A DNA stretch of 64,000 bases from an uncultured Spartobacteria bacterium (GCA_903933715.1 CAIZLD010000067.1:16913-80912); one strand, 5' to 3'. Shown: positions 9,572 through 18,940, numbered from the stretch's first letter. Notes: a model not told the origin generated them from the sequence alone. Made by a program: numbers and translations.

Positions 9572-10132
9572 GTGCGTGAGTTTCATCCATCTTCAACAGG
9601 CCTGGAAGGGGCGCTCTTGATTGCGCATCCCAATTTGCTGGACCCTAATTTTCGTCGCACGGTGCTTTATTTGGTGTCTTATGAGGCGAACGAGGGGGCA
9701 TTGGGAGTCGTGCTTAACCGGCCTTCCGGGAAAACGGTCGCGGAGTTGCTCACCGTGCCGGGTTTGGGATTACTGGGCCAAATTCCGGTTTTCTTTGGAG
9801 GCCCGGTGAGCCGGGATCGCCTTTCGTTTGCCGTTTTCGAGTGGGAACGCGAGTCGAAGAGCGTGGCGTGCCGCCTCAATTTGGAATTGAACGAAGCCAA
9901 GGCTTTAGCCGCCGAGGGGGAGGGGACCGTTTGGGCCTTTGTCGGGTATGCGGGTTGGACTGGCGGGCAACTCGAACGGGAGTTGGAAGAAAAAGCATGG
10001 CTGGTGCAAAAGCCGGGCCGGGAGATGCTCGACCCGGAATTGTGCAAGACGATGTGGCGCAATTTCATGCGCAGCCACGGCCCGTGGTTCCGTTTGCTTG
10101 CAGACGCCCCGGACGATCCGTCGCTCAATTAG
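9572..10132 (+). CDS. YqgE/AlgH family protein
   Basis: This 186-residue protein has the family's signature segments: [20 protein letters not shown] near the start, [32 protein letters not shown] and [20 protein letters not shown]. YqgE/AlgH proteins are widespread and structurally known, but their biochemical role is unsettled; some were linked to alginate regulation in Pseudomonas. The start is a GTG at 9572, right after an AT-rich stretch, with no obvious Shine-Dalgarno. No alternative in-frame start would keep the conserved N-terminus. It converges on the FIST gene with 7 bp between the stops. Confidence 0.88.
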   Translation: MREFHPSSTGLEGALLIAHPNLLDPNFRRTVLYLVSYEANEGALGVVLNRPSGKTVAELLTVPGLGLLGQIPVFFGGPVSRDRLSFAVFEWERESKSVACRLNLELNEAKALAAEGEGTVWAFVGYAGWTGGQLERELEEKAWLVQKPGREMLDPELCKTMWRNFMRSHGPWFRLLADAPDDPSLN

Positions 10133-10139
10133 TTTTTCC

Positions 10140-11303
10140 TCAACAAAAGAGCGCCATCGCGACGGTGTAGCCGTGAACGAAGCTCTTGGCCCCGATGGGA
10201 CCGATCTCGCCGTTGCAGAAGAGTCCCGAGCTGGGGTGGCTCCCGATGATCTGGCTCAGCGCATGGGCGTCGTGATTGGGGGCTCCAAAAAGGTCTTTGC
10301 CTCGGCCGTTGCAGGCGAAAACCAGGGAAGCAAACGGCGGCGGCCGGTGCCCACGTTCCCTTAAGAGCGTTTCCCGAAGAGCTGCATCGGCTGTCACTCG
10401 GTCGCGCACCTGCCACTGGAGCGTCTGGCCGACGCGCGGGTAAGCCCCCAACGCCACCGCTCCCGAATTGGCATCCGCCCCAAGGATTGCCCGGATGAGA
10501 AAATCGCCCTGCTTAAACTCCTCGATGTATTCGGAACTGGCCAGCCCCGCGAAGAGATTGCCCTGGGCGCGGTCTTTTTCACGATCATTGAGGGTCTCGA
10601 ACGCTTCGGAAAGGGCGGTGTAAGCCGGTTTGCCACCCAAGCCGAGAACCAGATTGCCGTTACTGCCCGTGACGGTAAGCGGTTCGCCAATCGGTCGGCA
10701 GCCTTGCGAAAGCAGCGGCCGGATCGTCACGCCGCCCTTGAACCCCACCACCAATCCACTGCCAGGCTTGAGCACGGTGCGGTCGCGGAAGATAAACACG
10801 TTTTCACTCCCTTCGCCTCCGCCGCTGCACAAGCCGCCGATGACGGGAACGCCCGGATACGCTTCATCCCAATGGGCGAGCCACGGCTCGACGGGAAAGC
10901 CGAACGGGTCGCACAGGGCGATCCAGCTCTCGACCTCTCCCGGGCCGACGCCGGTGATCCGATGCCAATCCTCGGGCGAATCGGCGGTGTCGTTGAGTTC
11001 GCAAACATGGATTTTTGTTTCAGGCAAATGGAGCAAAAGGAGAGAAAACCCGGTGGCTCCTTCGGCTTCCCGATCAATACCGACCACCCCCGAACCGCTG
11101 CATCCAATCAGCAGCGGAATATGGGCATGAAGTTGCAGCAACTCCAAAAAATCCGGCAATGCATCGCGGTAATCCGCCGAGGCAAACACAAAACCGATAC
11201 TGACCTGCCCGCCCACTTCCGACAACGCGGCGCGCGCGGTCTGGATCACCATCGCCTCATCAAAAGGCTTCAGGGTAAGCCGGGCGGCGGCGGTATTGGG
11301 CAT
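10140..11303 (-). CDS. FIST N- and C-domain sensory protein
   Basis: This 387-residue cytoplasmic protein has the FIST_N core (GFVFASADYRDALPDFLELL, IGCSGSGVVG) at about residues 40-230. A FIST_C domain follows to the end, with ASLVFACNGRGKDLFG and GLFCNGEIGPIGAKSFVHGY. FIST domains are predicted small-ligand sensors, usually joined to signalling modules. Here the sensor stands alone. The start is set at 11303 because GGAGGAA lies ten bases upstream, whereas the longer frame to 11351 has no such site. It lies 141 bp downstream of the photolyase gene on the same strand, so co-expression is possible. The ligand is unknown. Confidence 0.85.
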   Translation of the reverse strand: MPNTAAARLTLKPFDEAMVIQTARAALSEVGGQVSIGFVFASADYRDALPDFLELLQLHAHIPLLIGCSGSGVVGIDREAEGATGFSLLLLHLPETKIHVCELNDTADSPEDWHRITGVGPGEVESWIALCDPFGFPVEPWLAHWDEAYPGVPVIGGLCSGGGEGSENVFIFRDRTVLKPGSGLVVGFKGGVTIRPLLSQGCRPIGEPLTVTGSNGNLVLGLGGKPAYTALSEAFETLNDREKDRAQGNLFAGLASSEYIEEFKQGDFLIRAILGADANSGAVALGAYPRVGQTLQWQVRDRVTADAALRETLLRERGHRPPPFASLVFACNGRGKDLFGAPNHDAHALSQIIGSHPSSGLFCNGEIGPIGAKSFVHGYTVAMALFC

Positions 11304-11311
11304 AACGCTTA

Positions 11312-11318
11312 TTCCTCC
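11312..11318 (-). promoter_or_regulatory. Ribosome binding site that sets the FIST gene start
   Basis: On the minus strand the bases read GGAGGAA, about nine to ten bases before the ATG at 11303. It is one of the best Shine-Dalgarno matches in the window and supports the shorter of two possible starts. Confidence 0.75.
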
Positions 11319-11444
11319 AGGGTGACGGGCCAGTTTTGCCAACGATTCCAATGGAACCCCCTCCTATATTTGCATCGGAGCCCTGCTTCCAAATGCGCGG
11401 GGAAGGGGAGCGATTTGGAGGTAGGGGATGCGGCTCACCTCCAC

Positions 11445-12836
11445 TCAACGGGCAAGGGCCGCAAACCGATCGAGCGTGATTTCCCGTTCCCGGGCGTGAT
11501 CGACCATCGGGAGCGGGTAGCCGGGCGCGAGCGCAGACGACGGCGCTTTCGTCAGCAATCCCGGGGGAACGTCCGCGAGTTCCGGCACCCATCGTTTAAT
11601 ATAGCTGCCGTCGGGATCGTACCGGGCGGTTTGGGTCCACGGATTTTGGATGCGAAAATACGGGGCGGCATCCGCGCCGACCCCCGCGCTCCATTGCCAA
11701 CCGCCGTTGTTGGAGGCGATCTCTCCATCGGCGAGACTCCGCATGAAAAACGCTTCGCCGTGCCGCCAATCCATATGCAGATCTTTGGTGAGGAACATCG
11801 AGACAACCATGCGCACCCGGTTGTGCATCCAGCCGGTGGCGGCCAGTTGCCGCATCCCGGCATCGACCAGGGGAAACCCGGTGGTCCCTTCGCACCAGCG
11901 TTGAAAGGCGGTTCCGGGAGCGTCCCATTTCAAACCCCGGAAACGGGGCTGGAATTCCCAATCCAAAACGTCCGGCCAATGCCACAGCACCGCCATGTAA
12001 AATTCGCGCCAGATCAATTCACCCAGGAATTTGCGCGCCCCTTCGCGTCGGGCTGCGGTGCCCGCGTGGGCCAGGGCGTCGCGGGTGCGCTGAACGAGAA
12101 GGCGCGGCGAAAGCGTCCCCCAGCGCAAATCGGCGGAGAGATGAGAGGTGGCATCGAGTGCCGGGAGATCGCGCTCCCCGGCGTAGTGGAAGACCGGGTC
12201 GCCCAAAAAGGTTTCCATCCGGCGGTGCGCCGCCGGTTCCCCCGGTTCCAGAATCGCGGGAGCGGAGCCGAGCCCCCAATCGGCCAAGGTTGGCAACGGG
12301 AGAGAGGGCAGGGGGATCGGGGCGGGGGCAAACGGTTTGAGAGGCGGCAACGGCGCGGGCGGTTCGCGCTGCAACCAGGCACGGGAAAAGGGAGTGAACA
12401 CCCGAAATGGATGACCGGTTTTCGTGAGCACCCGGTCCGGCTCAAACACCGTGACCTCGTGGAAACCTCGGACCCGGACCCCGCACGTCCGGGCCATCGC
12501 CTCAACCCGTTGTTCCAGGGCGCGGCCCGCCGGATCGGGGCTGCGGTTGAAATAAAGCGCCTCCGCGTTGGTCTCGCGGAGCAGGCGTTCGAGTTCGGGA
12601 AGAACGTCGCCCCGGCGCAGCACCAACCGGGTGCCGAGAGATTCCAGTTGTCCATTGAGCGACCGCAGAGCGCCGCAAAGCGTGGCTTGCCGGGCCGGGC
12701 CGCTCCAACGGTGAGACCCTTGCCAATCGCTCAGGATATAGACCGGGATTACCCGGCCGTTACCGTCTGTATGGGCAGCATGCAGGGCCGGGTTGTCCCT
12801 CAACCGAAAATCCCGCCTAAACCAGTGGATCAACAT
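11445..12836 (-). CDS. phrB: Deoxyribodipyrimidine photo-lyase (class I photolyase/cryptochrome family)
   Basis: This 463-residue protein has an N-terminal antenna-binding Rossmann domain (WFRRDFRLRDNPAL to about residue 130) and a C-terminal FAD-binding helical domain. The latter includes ELIWREFYMAVL, GFPLVDAGMRQLAATGWMHN, the NRVRMVVSMFLTKDLHMDWR helix and the FAD/DNA-lesion region NNGGWQWSAGVGADAAPYFR. These identify a class I CPD photolyase that repairs pyrimidine dimers with blue light. Conserved tryptophans of the electron-transfer chain appear to be present but were not mapped one by one. The gene is divergent from the metal ATPase and probably upstream of the FIST gene in one unit. 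Confidence 0.92.
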   Translation of the reverse strand: MLIHWFRRDFRLRDNPALHAAHTDGNGRVIPVYILSDWQGSHRWSGPARQATLCGALRSLNGQLESLGTRLVLRRGDVLPELERLLRETNAEALYFNRSPDPAGRALEQRVEAMARTCGVRVRGFHEVTVFEPDRVLTKTGHPFRVFTPFSRAWLQREPPAPLPPLKPFAPAPIPLPSLPLPTLADWGLGSAPAILEPGEPAAHRRMETFLGDPVFHYAGERDLPALDATSHLSADLRWGTLSPRLLVQRTRDALAHAGTAARREGARKFLGELIWREFYMAVLWHWPDVLDWEFQPRFRGLKWDAPGTAFQRWCEGTTGFPLVDAGMRQLAATGWMHNRVRMVVSMFLTKDLHMDWRHGEAFFMRSLADGEIASNNGGWQWSAGVGADAAPYFRIQNPWTQTARYDPDGSYIKRWVPELADVPPGLLTKAPSSALAPGYPLPMVDHAREREITLDRFAALAR

Positions 12837-12963
12837 GAGAATGATTATAAATTACAGGGACGCAATATATTCGGATCTGATTTTTAGCTTCTCCGGACGT
12901 CTTTACCATCTAAATGGCACGAATCGGGACGAAGCATTTTCGGTTTTCACAAAATCCAAGTGC

Positions 12964-12978
12964 TGAGATAGTGTCTCA
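12964..12978. promoter_or_regulatory. Inverted repeat overlapping the leader of the metal-ATPase gene
   Basis: TGAGA and TCTCA arms flank a five-base spacer, ending three bases before the ATG at 12982. The position suggests an operator or translational control site for the P1B-type ATPase. It also occupies the place where a Shine-Dalgarno sequence would be, and no other good one is seen. With five-base arms it could be chance. Confidence 0.3.
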
Positions 12979-12981
12979 ATT

Positions 12982-15336
12982 ATGAACCACGACGACTCCA
13001 AATCGGCGACCGGCTCCGGGGATCGCGAGAAGACTTTTCCCGCCGTGAACCGCACTTCGGTGGGGGTCGAAAAACACGAGGTGACGATCGAGTTCGATCC
13101 TTCGATCATCACCGAGGAATCGTTGCGTGAAGAAGTGGCCCATTTTGCTCCGAAGCTGGACGGGCATTTTGAAAAATGCCTGATGCGCCTCAAAGGGCGG
13201 GCTTGCGAAGCCTGCGCCCTTCACCTGGAACGCAAGGCGGAGGCGATTCCCGGCGTGTTGCGTGCCCGGGCAACCTTCATTGGCGGAACGATGGCGGTGA
13301 CATATGACGAGGCACTCCTGACGTCCGAGCAGGTGGTCGAGAAAGTTCACGCCACGGGGGCGCCGGTGAAGGCGGCCTCGCTGGTGAAGCCGGAGGAATG
13401 GGTGCGCAACGAACGGCTCGAAGCCGCCGCCACGATATCGTGCCTCCTTTTCGCCGTGGCGGGCTGGGCTGCGGGAACCGGCACGTCGGCTTCTATTTTC
13501 TTCTATATCCTGGCCTATTTTTGCGGCGGGGTTTACGGAGTCCAAGCCAGCATCCAGTCGTTGAGGCAGTGGACCATCGACGTCGATTTGCTCATGGTGC
13601 TCGCTGCTCTCGGGGCTGCGTATGTCGGCGCGCCATTTGAAGGAGCCACGCTGCTTTTCCTCTTTTCACTTTCCAACGTCCTTCAGGATTACGCCATCGA
13701 CCGCACCCGCAAGGCGATCAGTTCGCTCATGAAATTGCGGCCCGAAAAAGCGCTCACGCGGCGCGGCGCTCACACGATTTGCCTGCCAGTCGGGGAATTG
13801 GTGATCGGCGACATCGTGCTCGTGCGGCCCGGCGAGGCGATCCCGCTCGACAGCGAAATTGTCGAAGGCTCCAGCGCCATCGATCAATCGTCAGTTACCG
13901 GCGAGTCGATGCCGGTTCACAAAAAAGTGGGCGACACGGTGTTTGCGGGAACCTTGAACCAGAGCGGCGGGCTGGAAATCCGCGTTCTTAAGCTGGCGAA
14001 GGATTCCACGATTGAAAAATTGATCCTCATGGTGGAGGAAGCGCAGACTGAAAAAGCCGGGACTCAACGTTTCCTCGATCGCGCCGAACAATGGTATGCC
14101 TGCGGGGTGATCGCCTTCACGCTGTCACTGATTTTTGGGCCGTCTGCGCTGCCTCATTTGTTCCCCGGATTTATCGAGCACCTCCCGTTTGACCAGATTT
14201 TCTATCGCGCCATGACGGTGATGGTGGTGGCATCTCCCTGCGCGCTCATTATCAGCACCCCCGCTTCCATTCTTTCCGCAATCGGGGGGGCGGCACGTCG
14301 CGGCGTACTCTTCAAAGGCGGCGCTTATCTGGAACAAGCCGCCAAGGTGGAAGTCGTCGCTTTCGATAAAACCGGCACCCTCACTGAGGGCAAACCGCAC
14401 ATCACCGACACCATCGTAGACGGAGTGTCCGCCCGTTTCGTGGAGAATCCCCAAAGCGAGGCTCTCGAACTGCTGACGCTCGCCGCCGCAGTGGAAGCCA
14501 AATCGGAGCATCCGCTGGCCTGCGCCATTGTTGACGAAGCCGAGCGGCGCGGCCTGGAACTGCCCAACTGCACCGCGTTTCAATCGGTTTCCGGCCACGG
14601 CGCCCATGGCATCGTCAATGGACGCGACCTGGTCGTGGGCAGCCCTCGTTATTTCAAAGATTTGAGCATCCGGAACTGCGAAGAGACCGTGCGTGCCATG
14701 GAGCTTCTCCAAAACGAAGGCAAAACGTGCGTGTTGCTGGGGGAACTCGATCGAACCGGCAACGGGGTGGTTTTGGGTGCGCTGGCGGTGGCGGATATTC
14801 CGCGTGTGAGTGCTTCCCGCGTGGTCGCGCATCTCAAAAAAATGGGGATCAAACGGGTTGTCATGCTCACCGGCGATAATCACCTGGTTGCGTCAGCGAT
14901 TGGCGCGCAGGCAGGGGTGGATGCCGTTTACGCCGACTTGCTGCCGGAGGACAAGGTGCGCGTGATCCGCGAGCTCAAGCAGATCGGGCCGGTCGCGATG
15001 GTCGGCGACGGCGTCAACGACGCTCCGGCGCTGGCGCTGGCGGATATCGGGATTGCTATGGGAGCCGCCGGGACCGATGTGGCGATGGAAACGGCCGATA
15101 TTGTGCTGATGAGCAACGATCTGCAAAACGTCCCGTTTGCCATTGCCGTAGCGCGCCAGGCGAAGCGCGTGATTTGGCAAAACCTGACCTTCGCGCTTGC
15201 GGTCATCTTCGTGCTGCTGATTTCGGCGCTCGGTTTTAACCTGGCGCTTCCTCTGGGCGTGATCGGGCACGAGGGGAGTACGGTGCTGGTATGCCTTAAC
15301 GGCCTGCGGTTGCTGGGGTTCCGGGGAAAAAGTTAA
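12982..15336 (+). CDS. P1B-type metal-transporting ATPase, P1B-4-like (Co/Zn/Fe export type)
   Basis: This 784-residue heavy-metal ATPase has an HMA-like N-terminal domain with a CEAC metal site (residues 75-78, in place of the usual GMTCxxC) and the actuator TGES at 306-309. The phosphorylation motif DKTGTLTEG starts at 462, and GDGVNDAPALALADIGIAMG lies near the C-terminus. The membrane metal site in helix 6 is SPC (418-420), and the last helix pair carries HEGST near 763. The SPC plus HEG(S/G)T combination marks subgroup P1B-4, linked to Co2+, Zn2+ or Fe2+ export. P1B-4 members often lack an N-terminal metal-binding domain, so the CEAC domain is unusual. No metal regulator is adjacent. The ion specificity is inferred only. 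Confidence 0.88.
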   Translation: MNHDDSKSATGSGDREKTFPAVNRTSVGVEKHEVTIEFDPSIITEESLREEVAHFAPKLDGHFEKCLMRLKGRACEACALHLERKAEAIPGVLRARATFIGGTMAVTYDEALLTSEQVVEKVHATGAPVKAASLVKPEEWVRNERLEAAATISCLLFAVAGWAAGTGTSASIFFYILAYFCGGVYGVQASIQSLRQWTIDVDLLMVLAALGAAYVGAPFEGATLLFLFSLSNVLQDYAIDRTRKAISSLMKLRPEKALTRRGAHTICLPVGELVIGDIVLVRPGEAIPLDSEIVEGSSAIDQSSVTGESMPVHKKVGDTVFAGTLNQSGGLEIRVLKLAKDSTIEKLILMVEEAQTEKAGTQRFLDRAEQWYACGVIAFTLSLIFGPSALPHLFPGFIEHLPFDQIFYRAMTVMVVASPCALIISTPASILSAIGGAARRGVLFKGGAYLEQAAKVEVVAFDKTGTLTEGKPHITDTIVDGVSARFVENPQSEALELLTLAAAVEAKSEHPLACAIVDEAERRGLELPNCTAFQSVSGHGAHGIVNGRDLVVGSPRYFKDLSIRNCEETVRAMELLQNEGKTCVLLGELDRTGNGVVLGALAVADIPRVSASRVVAHLKKMGIKRVVMLTGDNHLVASAIGAQAGVDAVYADLLPEDKVRVIRELKQIGPVAMVGDGVNDAPALALADIGIAMGAAGTDVAMETADIVLMSNDLQNVPFAIAVARQAKRVIWQNLTFALAVIFVLLISALGFNLALPLGVIGHEGSTVLVCLNGLRLLGFRGKS

Positions 15337-15429
15337 CGGCGTTCAATTGAGTCGCGTAAAGAGCCATTACCGACACCCACTCGGACTTCCCGCAGCGTGT
15401 AAAAACAAAGTCAAAACCGCTCTAAGAAG

Positions 15430-15502
<73 letters not shown>

Positions 15503-15921
15503 AAATAGCCAATAAAATGGCTGAGTGCAAAAAACGACAACGTGGAAAAAACAAGCTTCAGAGTTTAGTCCACAATCAATCAGGTCGCTACTATGCCAGA
15601 GCATTCGGAGATGGCAAAGAAATCTGGAAATCTTTGAAAAGTTCCAGCTTTTCGTTGGGTCGAGGTCGATAGGAGAGGCTCGGCTCACCCGCCAAAATAT
15701 AAATGCGTCAATGAAAAGGACTGACCCCTTTATTCTTTTTACCTCTCTTTACCGTTTCCTTCGGAGCGGTTGCCTTTGAGCCCGGGCAAACGGCGCCTTC
15801 AACAAATCGGATGCACGGCCCCGGCCAGCTTGTTGTAATTGGCCGAACACGAAATTTTCCGGTGCGGCGTTTACCGCCTACAACCCATTGTCCATTTCTA
15901 TTCGATAAATCCTGCAAGACT
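15503..15921. other. Intergenic stretch without a supported gene
   Basis: About 420 bp lie between the tRNA gene and the cyclopropane-synthase-like gene. A plus-strand frame at 15525-15779 has no family resemblance and no ribosome binding site. The part around 15713-15770 is pyrimidine-rich and contains GGACTGACCCC. I see no convincing promoter, terminator or RNA here. Confidence 0.5.
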
Positions 15922-17274
15922 ATGGCTTCGACTTCGAAATCTGTGGCTCTGGCTAGGGAATTTACCGTTCGGATCCTGAATGAACTCGTTGGTTCCGTAC
16001 CATTGAGACGTCTCCGCATTCGACTGTGGGACGGTTCGTATTGGCCCGATAATGCCGCCGAATCCTTTGTGACGACACTTGTCCTCAATCACCCCGGATC
16101 GTTGAGGGCAATGCTTCTGGGTAACTCAGAATTGGCTCTCGGGGAAGCCTATCTGCAAAACGACTTCGACGTTTTAGGCGATATGGAGGCCGCCTTTGAA
16201 CTTGGTGACATCATTCGCACCCAAACCGAAGGATGGTCAAAAAAACTCAAAGTGGCGCACCTCCTGCGGCAGTTGCCATCCCTGCCCGCCGACGTGGAAG
16301 CGGTCAGGGAACGCCGGGCTGCTCTCGATCACGAACAACATTCCCCTTCGCGCGACCAAGCTGCCATTCAGTTTCACTATGACCTCTCCAACGATTTCTA
16401 CGCCCTGTGGTTAGACTCCAGGAAAATCTATTCGTGCGCATATTTTCAGAATCCGGCCGACGACTTGGAAAGCGCCCAGCTTCACAAACTGGATACCATC
16501 GCTCGCAAACTCGATCTCCGACCCGGCCAGCGGTTGCTAGATATCGGGTGCGGCTGGGGCGGGTTGATCCTTCACGCGGCCTCCCGCTATGGGGTTCAAG
16601 CCAAGGGCGTTACGCTGAGCGAACGACAGGCGGAATATGTACAGAAGCGCGTGTGCGAATTAGGCTTGCAGGACCGCGTGGAGGTTTTGCTTCAGGATTA
16701 TCGGGCGATTGAGGGGCGGGAAGAATATGACGCCGTCGTAAGCGTCGGCATGGTGGAGCATGTCGGGCGCAAGAATCTGCCCCTCTACTTCGGTGCCGTG
16801 CACCGGCTGCTCAAGCCGGGAGGCGTTTTCTTAAACCACGGCATCGGCACGGGAGCCGTGCCAGATCTCAATCAAGGGGCTTCCTTCATCGACGAATATG
16901 TTTTCCCGGATGGCGATCTCTTCCCGCTGCCGGAGATGCTCACCCCAGCCGAGGCCGCGGGTTTTGAAATCAGGGATGTCGAAAACCTCCGGGAGCACTA
17001 CGCGCTGACGCTCCGGCATTGGGTCTCGCGACTGGAAACGCAGCATGATGAGGCGCTGAAGTTTGTGAGCGAGCCGGTTTATCGCACATGGCGGCTGTAC
17101 ATGGCGGGTTCGGTCCACAAATTCAATCTCGGGTGCCTGGCAGTTTACCAGATGCTGCTGGCCAAACTTGACCGGGGTGGCGCGGCCAAGGTGCCGCTGA
17201 GCCGCGCCGCGTGGTACACGCGGAAGGAGGGTGCGGCTAACGACGGGGCGGACGCCTCCGAACACCCCGGATAA
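15922..17274 (+). CDS. Cyclopropane-fatty-acyl-phospholipid synthase family SAM-dependent methyltransferase
   Basis: This 450-residue protein has an N-terminal lipid-binding-like region (LGNSELALGEAYLQNDFDV) and a Rossmann methyltransferase domain. The SAM motif LLDIGCGWGGLILHAA, the acidic VTLSERQAEYVQKRV loop, and the CFAS signature VSVGMVEHVGRKNLPLYFGA are clear, as are FHYDLSNDFYALWLD and the later YVFPDGDLFPL. CFA synthases transfer a methylene from SAM to double bonds of membrane phospholipids and protect against acid or desiccation. Related enzymes make other methylated lipids, so the exact product is not proved. The start at 15922 is chosen because the preceding 37 codons show no family likeness. 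It is followed at 130 bp by the rubrerythrin gene. Confidence 0.88.
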   Translation: MASTSKSVALAREFTVRILNELVGSVPLRRLRIRLWDGSYWPDNAAESFVTTLVLNHPGSLRAMLLGNSELALGEAYLQNDFDVLGDMEAAFELGDIIRTQTEGWSKKLKVAHLLRQLPSLPADVEAVRERRAALDHEQHSPSRDQAAIQFHYDLSNDFYALWLDSRKIYSCAYFQNPADDLESAQLHKLDTIARKLDLRPGQRLLDIGCGWGGLILHAASRYGVQAKGVTLSERQAEYVQKRVCELGLQDRVEVLLQDYRAIEGREEYDAVVSVGMVEHVGRKNLPLYFGAVHRLLKPGGVFLNHGIGTGAVPDLNQGASFIDEYVFPDGDLFPLPEMLTPAEAAGFEIRDVENLREHYALTLRHWVSRLETQHDEALKFVSEPVYRTWRLYMAGSVHKFNLGCLAVYQMLLAKLDRGGAAKVPLSRAAWYTRKEGAANDGADASEHPG

Positions 17275-17403
17275 AGGGTGCAATGCACCACACCAAATAC
17301 AAAGGCCACCGCCAAAGAGGAAATCTCAAAACCGGAGCGATACGGATAAGCCGGGTGCCATCCACAGGGGGTCACCGTCATTGGCTTTTTCGAATTTTAT
17401 AAT

Positions 17404-18009
17404 GTGAAAGCCTATCTTTTGATCGCCGTGCTGGGATGTTTAGCGCTGGTTAACGCGCAGGGGACCACGAAGCCCACGGAAACCCTCAAGAATCTCAATG
17501 AGGCCTATCAAGATGAGGCGAATGCGCACAAACGCTACGCGATTTTTGCAAAGAAAGCCGACGAAGAGGGGTTCGCACAAATTGGCAAGCTCTTCCGTGC
17601 CGCATCCCGCTCGGAGCAGGCTCATCGGGATGCCCATAAAGAAGCCATCGAAAAACTCGGCGGTAAAGCGCCTGCATTCACGCCCGAGAAGGTGAAGGTT
17701 GGCACGACGCGGCAGAATCTCGAAGCCTCGCTAAAAGGAGAGACTTACGAAAGTGTTACGATGTATCCGGAATTCATTAAAAAGGCGAAGGAAGCCAACG
17801 CCGAAGCTGCGGTGCGTTCGTTTAACTTTGCCAGACTTGCCGAAGCCGAGCATGCAAAACTTTACAAAAACGCTCTGAACAATCTCGGCAAAAACGCCAA
17901 GATCGGCTACTTCGTATGCCCGGTTTGCGGGAACACGGATACAAAGCTTCCAGCCAAGAAATGCCCGGTCTGCGGAAATCCGCGCGATAATTGGTTAAAA
18001 ATTGAATGA
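17404..18009 (+). CDS. Rubrerythrin with an apparent signal peptide
   Basis: This 201-residue protein has a ferritin-like di-iron domain at about 28-155 (LNEAYQDEANAHKRYAIFAKK, EQAHRDAHKEAIEKLGG, RLAEAEHAKLYKNAL) with the Glu and ExxH ligands. A C-terminal rubredoxin-like domain has two CPVCGN knuckles for one iron. Rubrerythrins reduce peroxide, normally in the cytoplasm of anaerobes. Here the first 19 residues (KAYLLIAVLGCLALVNAQ) look like a Sec signal peptide with cleavage after VNA, which would place the enzyme outside the inner membrane. The start is a GTG at 17404, and no good Shine-Dalgarno is seen. The DUF2231 gene follows 30 bp downstream and may be its partner. Confidence 0.88.
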   Translation: MKAYLLIAVLGCLALVNAQGTTKPTETLKNLNEAYQDEANAHKRYAIFAKKADEEGFAQIGKLFRAASRSEQAHRDAHKEAIEKLGGKAPAFTPEKVKVGTTRQNLEASLKGETYESVTMYPEFIKKAKEANAEAAVRSFNFARLAEAEHAKLYKNALNNLGKNAKIGYFVCPVCGNTDTKLPAKKCPVCGNPRDNWLKIE

Positions 18010-18039
18010 CCTCGTCTCACTCGTAACGGGAAATGCGAT

Positions 18040-18555
18040 ATGGTTATCTTCTCAATGCCTGACCCGCTACATCCTGCCGTAGTCCATTTCCCCATTGTTC
18101 TGCTGCTGATGGGAGCGGGCGTTGCCGTCGCCTCCGCATTTGTGAACCGCTGGAATCTGGTATGGATATCCGCGGCTTTGCTTATTATGGGGGCCGCGGG
18201 GGCATTTGTCGCAGGCGAAACCGGAGAGGACTCCCGGGAGGCACTTGGCAAGCTTGTGGGCAATATTAACCAACTGGTCGAGGATCATCAAGAGTGGGCG
18301 GAGCAAACCGAAATTGCCGCTGCCATTACGGCGATGCTTGCCGTAATGGCAGCGGTCGGGAACACCTCCGCTCACCCCACAGCCCGCAAAAGAAAGCCCT
18401 TCGCCTGGCTCTGCCGCCCAAGAATTCATTATACGTTGCGGTCGTTTACCGCGGCAGCAGCGCTTCTCTTGTGTTTCTTTGTTTATCAAACCGCCCGCCT
18501 TGGCGGCGAATTGGTCTATGATCACGGTGTTGGCGTGAATGTGGCGGAGCCTTGA
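18040..18555 (+). CDS. DUF2231 family inner-membrane protein
   Basis: This 171-residue protein has four hydrophobic segments. It begins with the DUF2231 hallmark DPLHPAVVHFPIVLLLMG, in which the His residues are conserved and might bind a metal or heme (inference). The function of the family is unknown, although members often sit beside redox proteins. The ATG at 18040 has a GGGA eight bases upstream. A second ATG at 18055 lacks one. The gene starts 30 bp after the rubrerythrin stop, which suggests a two-gene unit. Confidence 0.75.
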   Translation: MVIFSMPDPLHPAVVHFPIVLLLMGAGVAVASAFVNRWNLVWISAALLIMGAAGAFVAGETGEDSREALGKLVGNINQLVEDHQEWAEQTEIAAAITAMLAVMAAVGNTSAHPTARKRKPFAWLCRPRIHYTLRSFTAAAALLLCFFVYQTARLGGELVYDHGVGVNVAEP

Positions 18556-18940
18556 GACAAGAGGCGAAAAGGGAAGGGGATTCTCGCCACCATGCTCCAT
18601 TGGCGATTTTAGGGGAGAGCGAGGCGGGGTGCCCGTTTTTACTACGAAACGGCCACTGAAACAGAAACATAATTGGAAGAAACAACTTCGCACCATAAAG
18701 TGGGTGCAAACCAAGGCGTTTGAAGGGAAGCTGCCTATCCTGAATTTCCCCCATTTCCCCTGTTTAATGATTCATGCTCACAATTCCGAGTGTTCTCTCC
18801 TCTTTTGACATCCGTTCCGATGTGGTTTCCCCTCAATAAGGGGGACTTCGAAAAAATGAAACGGAAACTGGAAAAGGCGGCTTGAACCCTCCAGCACCGA
18901 GAACGAAGCGGCAGTGTAAAATTTTCTAAAAAATATTAAT
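18556..18940. other. Upstream region of the GH94 operon, no supported gene
   Basis: About 385 bp. A TTGACA hexamer occurs at 18805-18810, but no well-spaced -10 follows. Nearer the gene, TAAAAT at 18917-18922 resembles a -10 box without a matching -35. The last bases before the GH94 start are very AT-rich (TATTAAT directly before ATG) and lack a Shine-Dalgarno. The operon promoter probably lies here, but I cannot place it. Confidence 0.4.

Noticed and set aside
10704..12887. 727-codon plus-strand frame opposite the FIST and photolyase genes
   Set aside because: It overlaps two clearly real genes and resembles no protein family.
15525..15779. 84-codon frame after the tRNA gene
   Set aside because: It has no ribosome binding site and no family likeness, and begins within the tRNA leader region.
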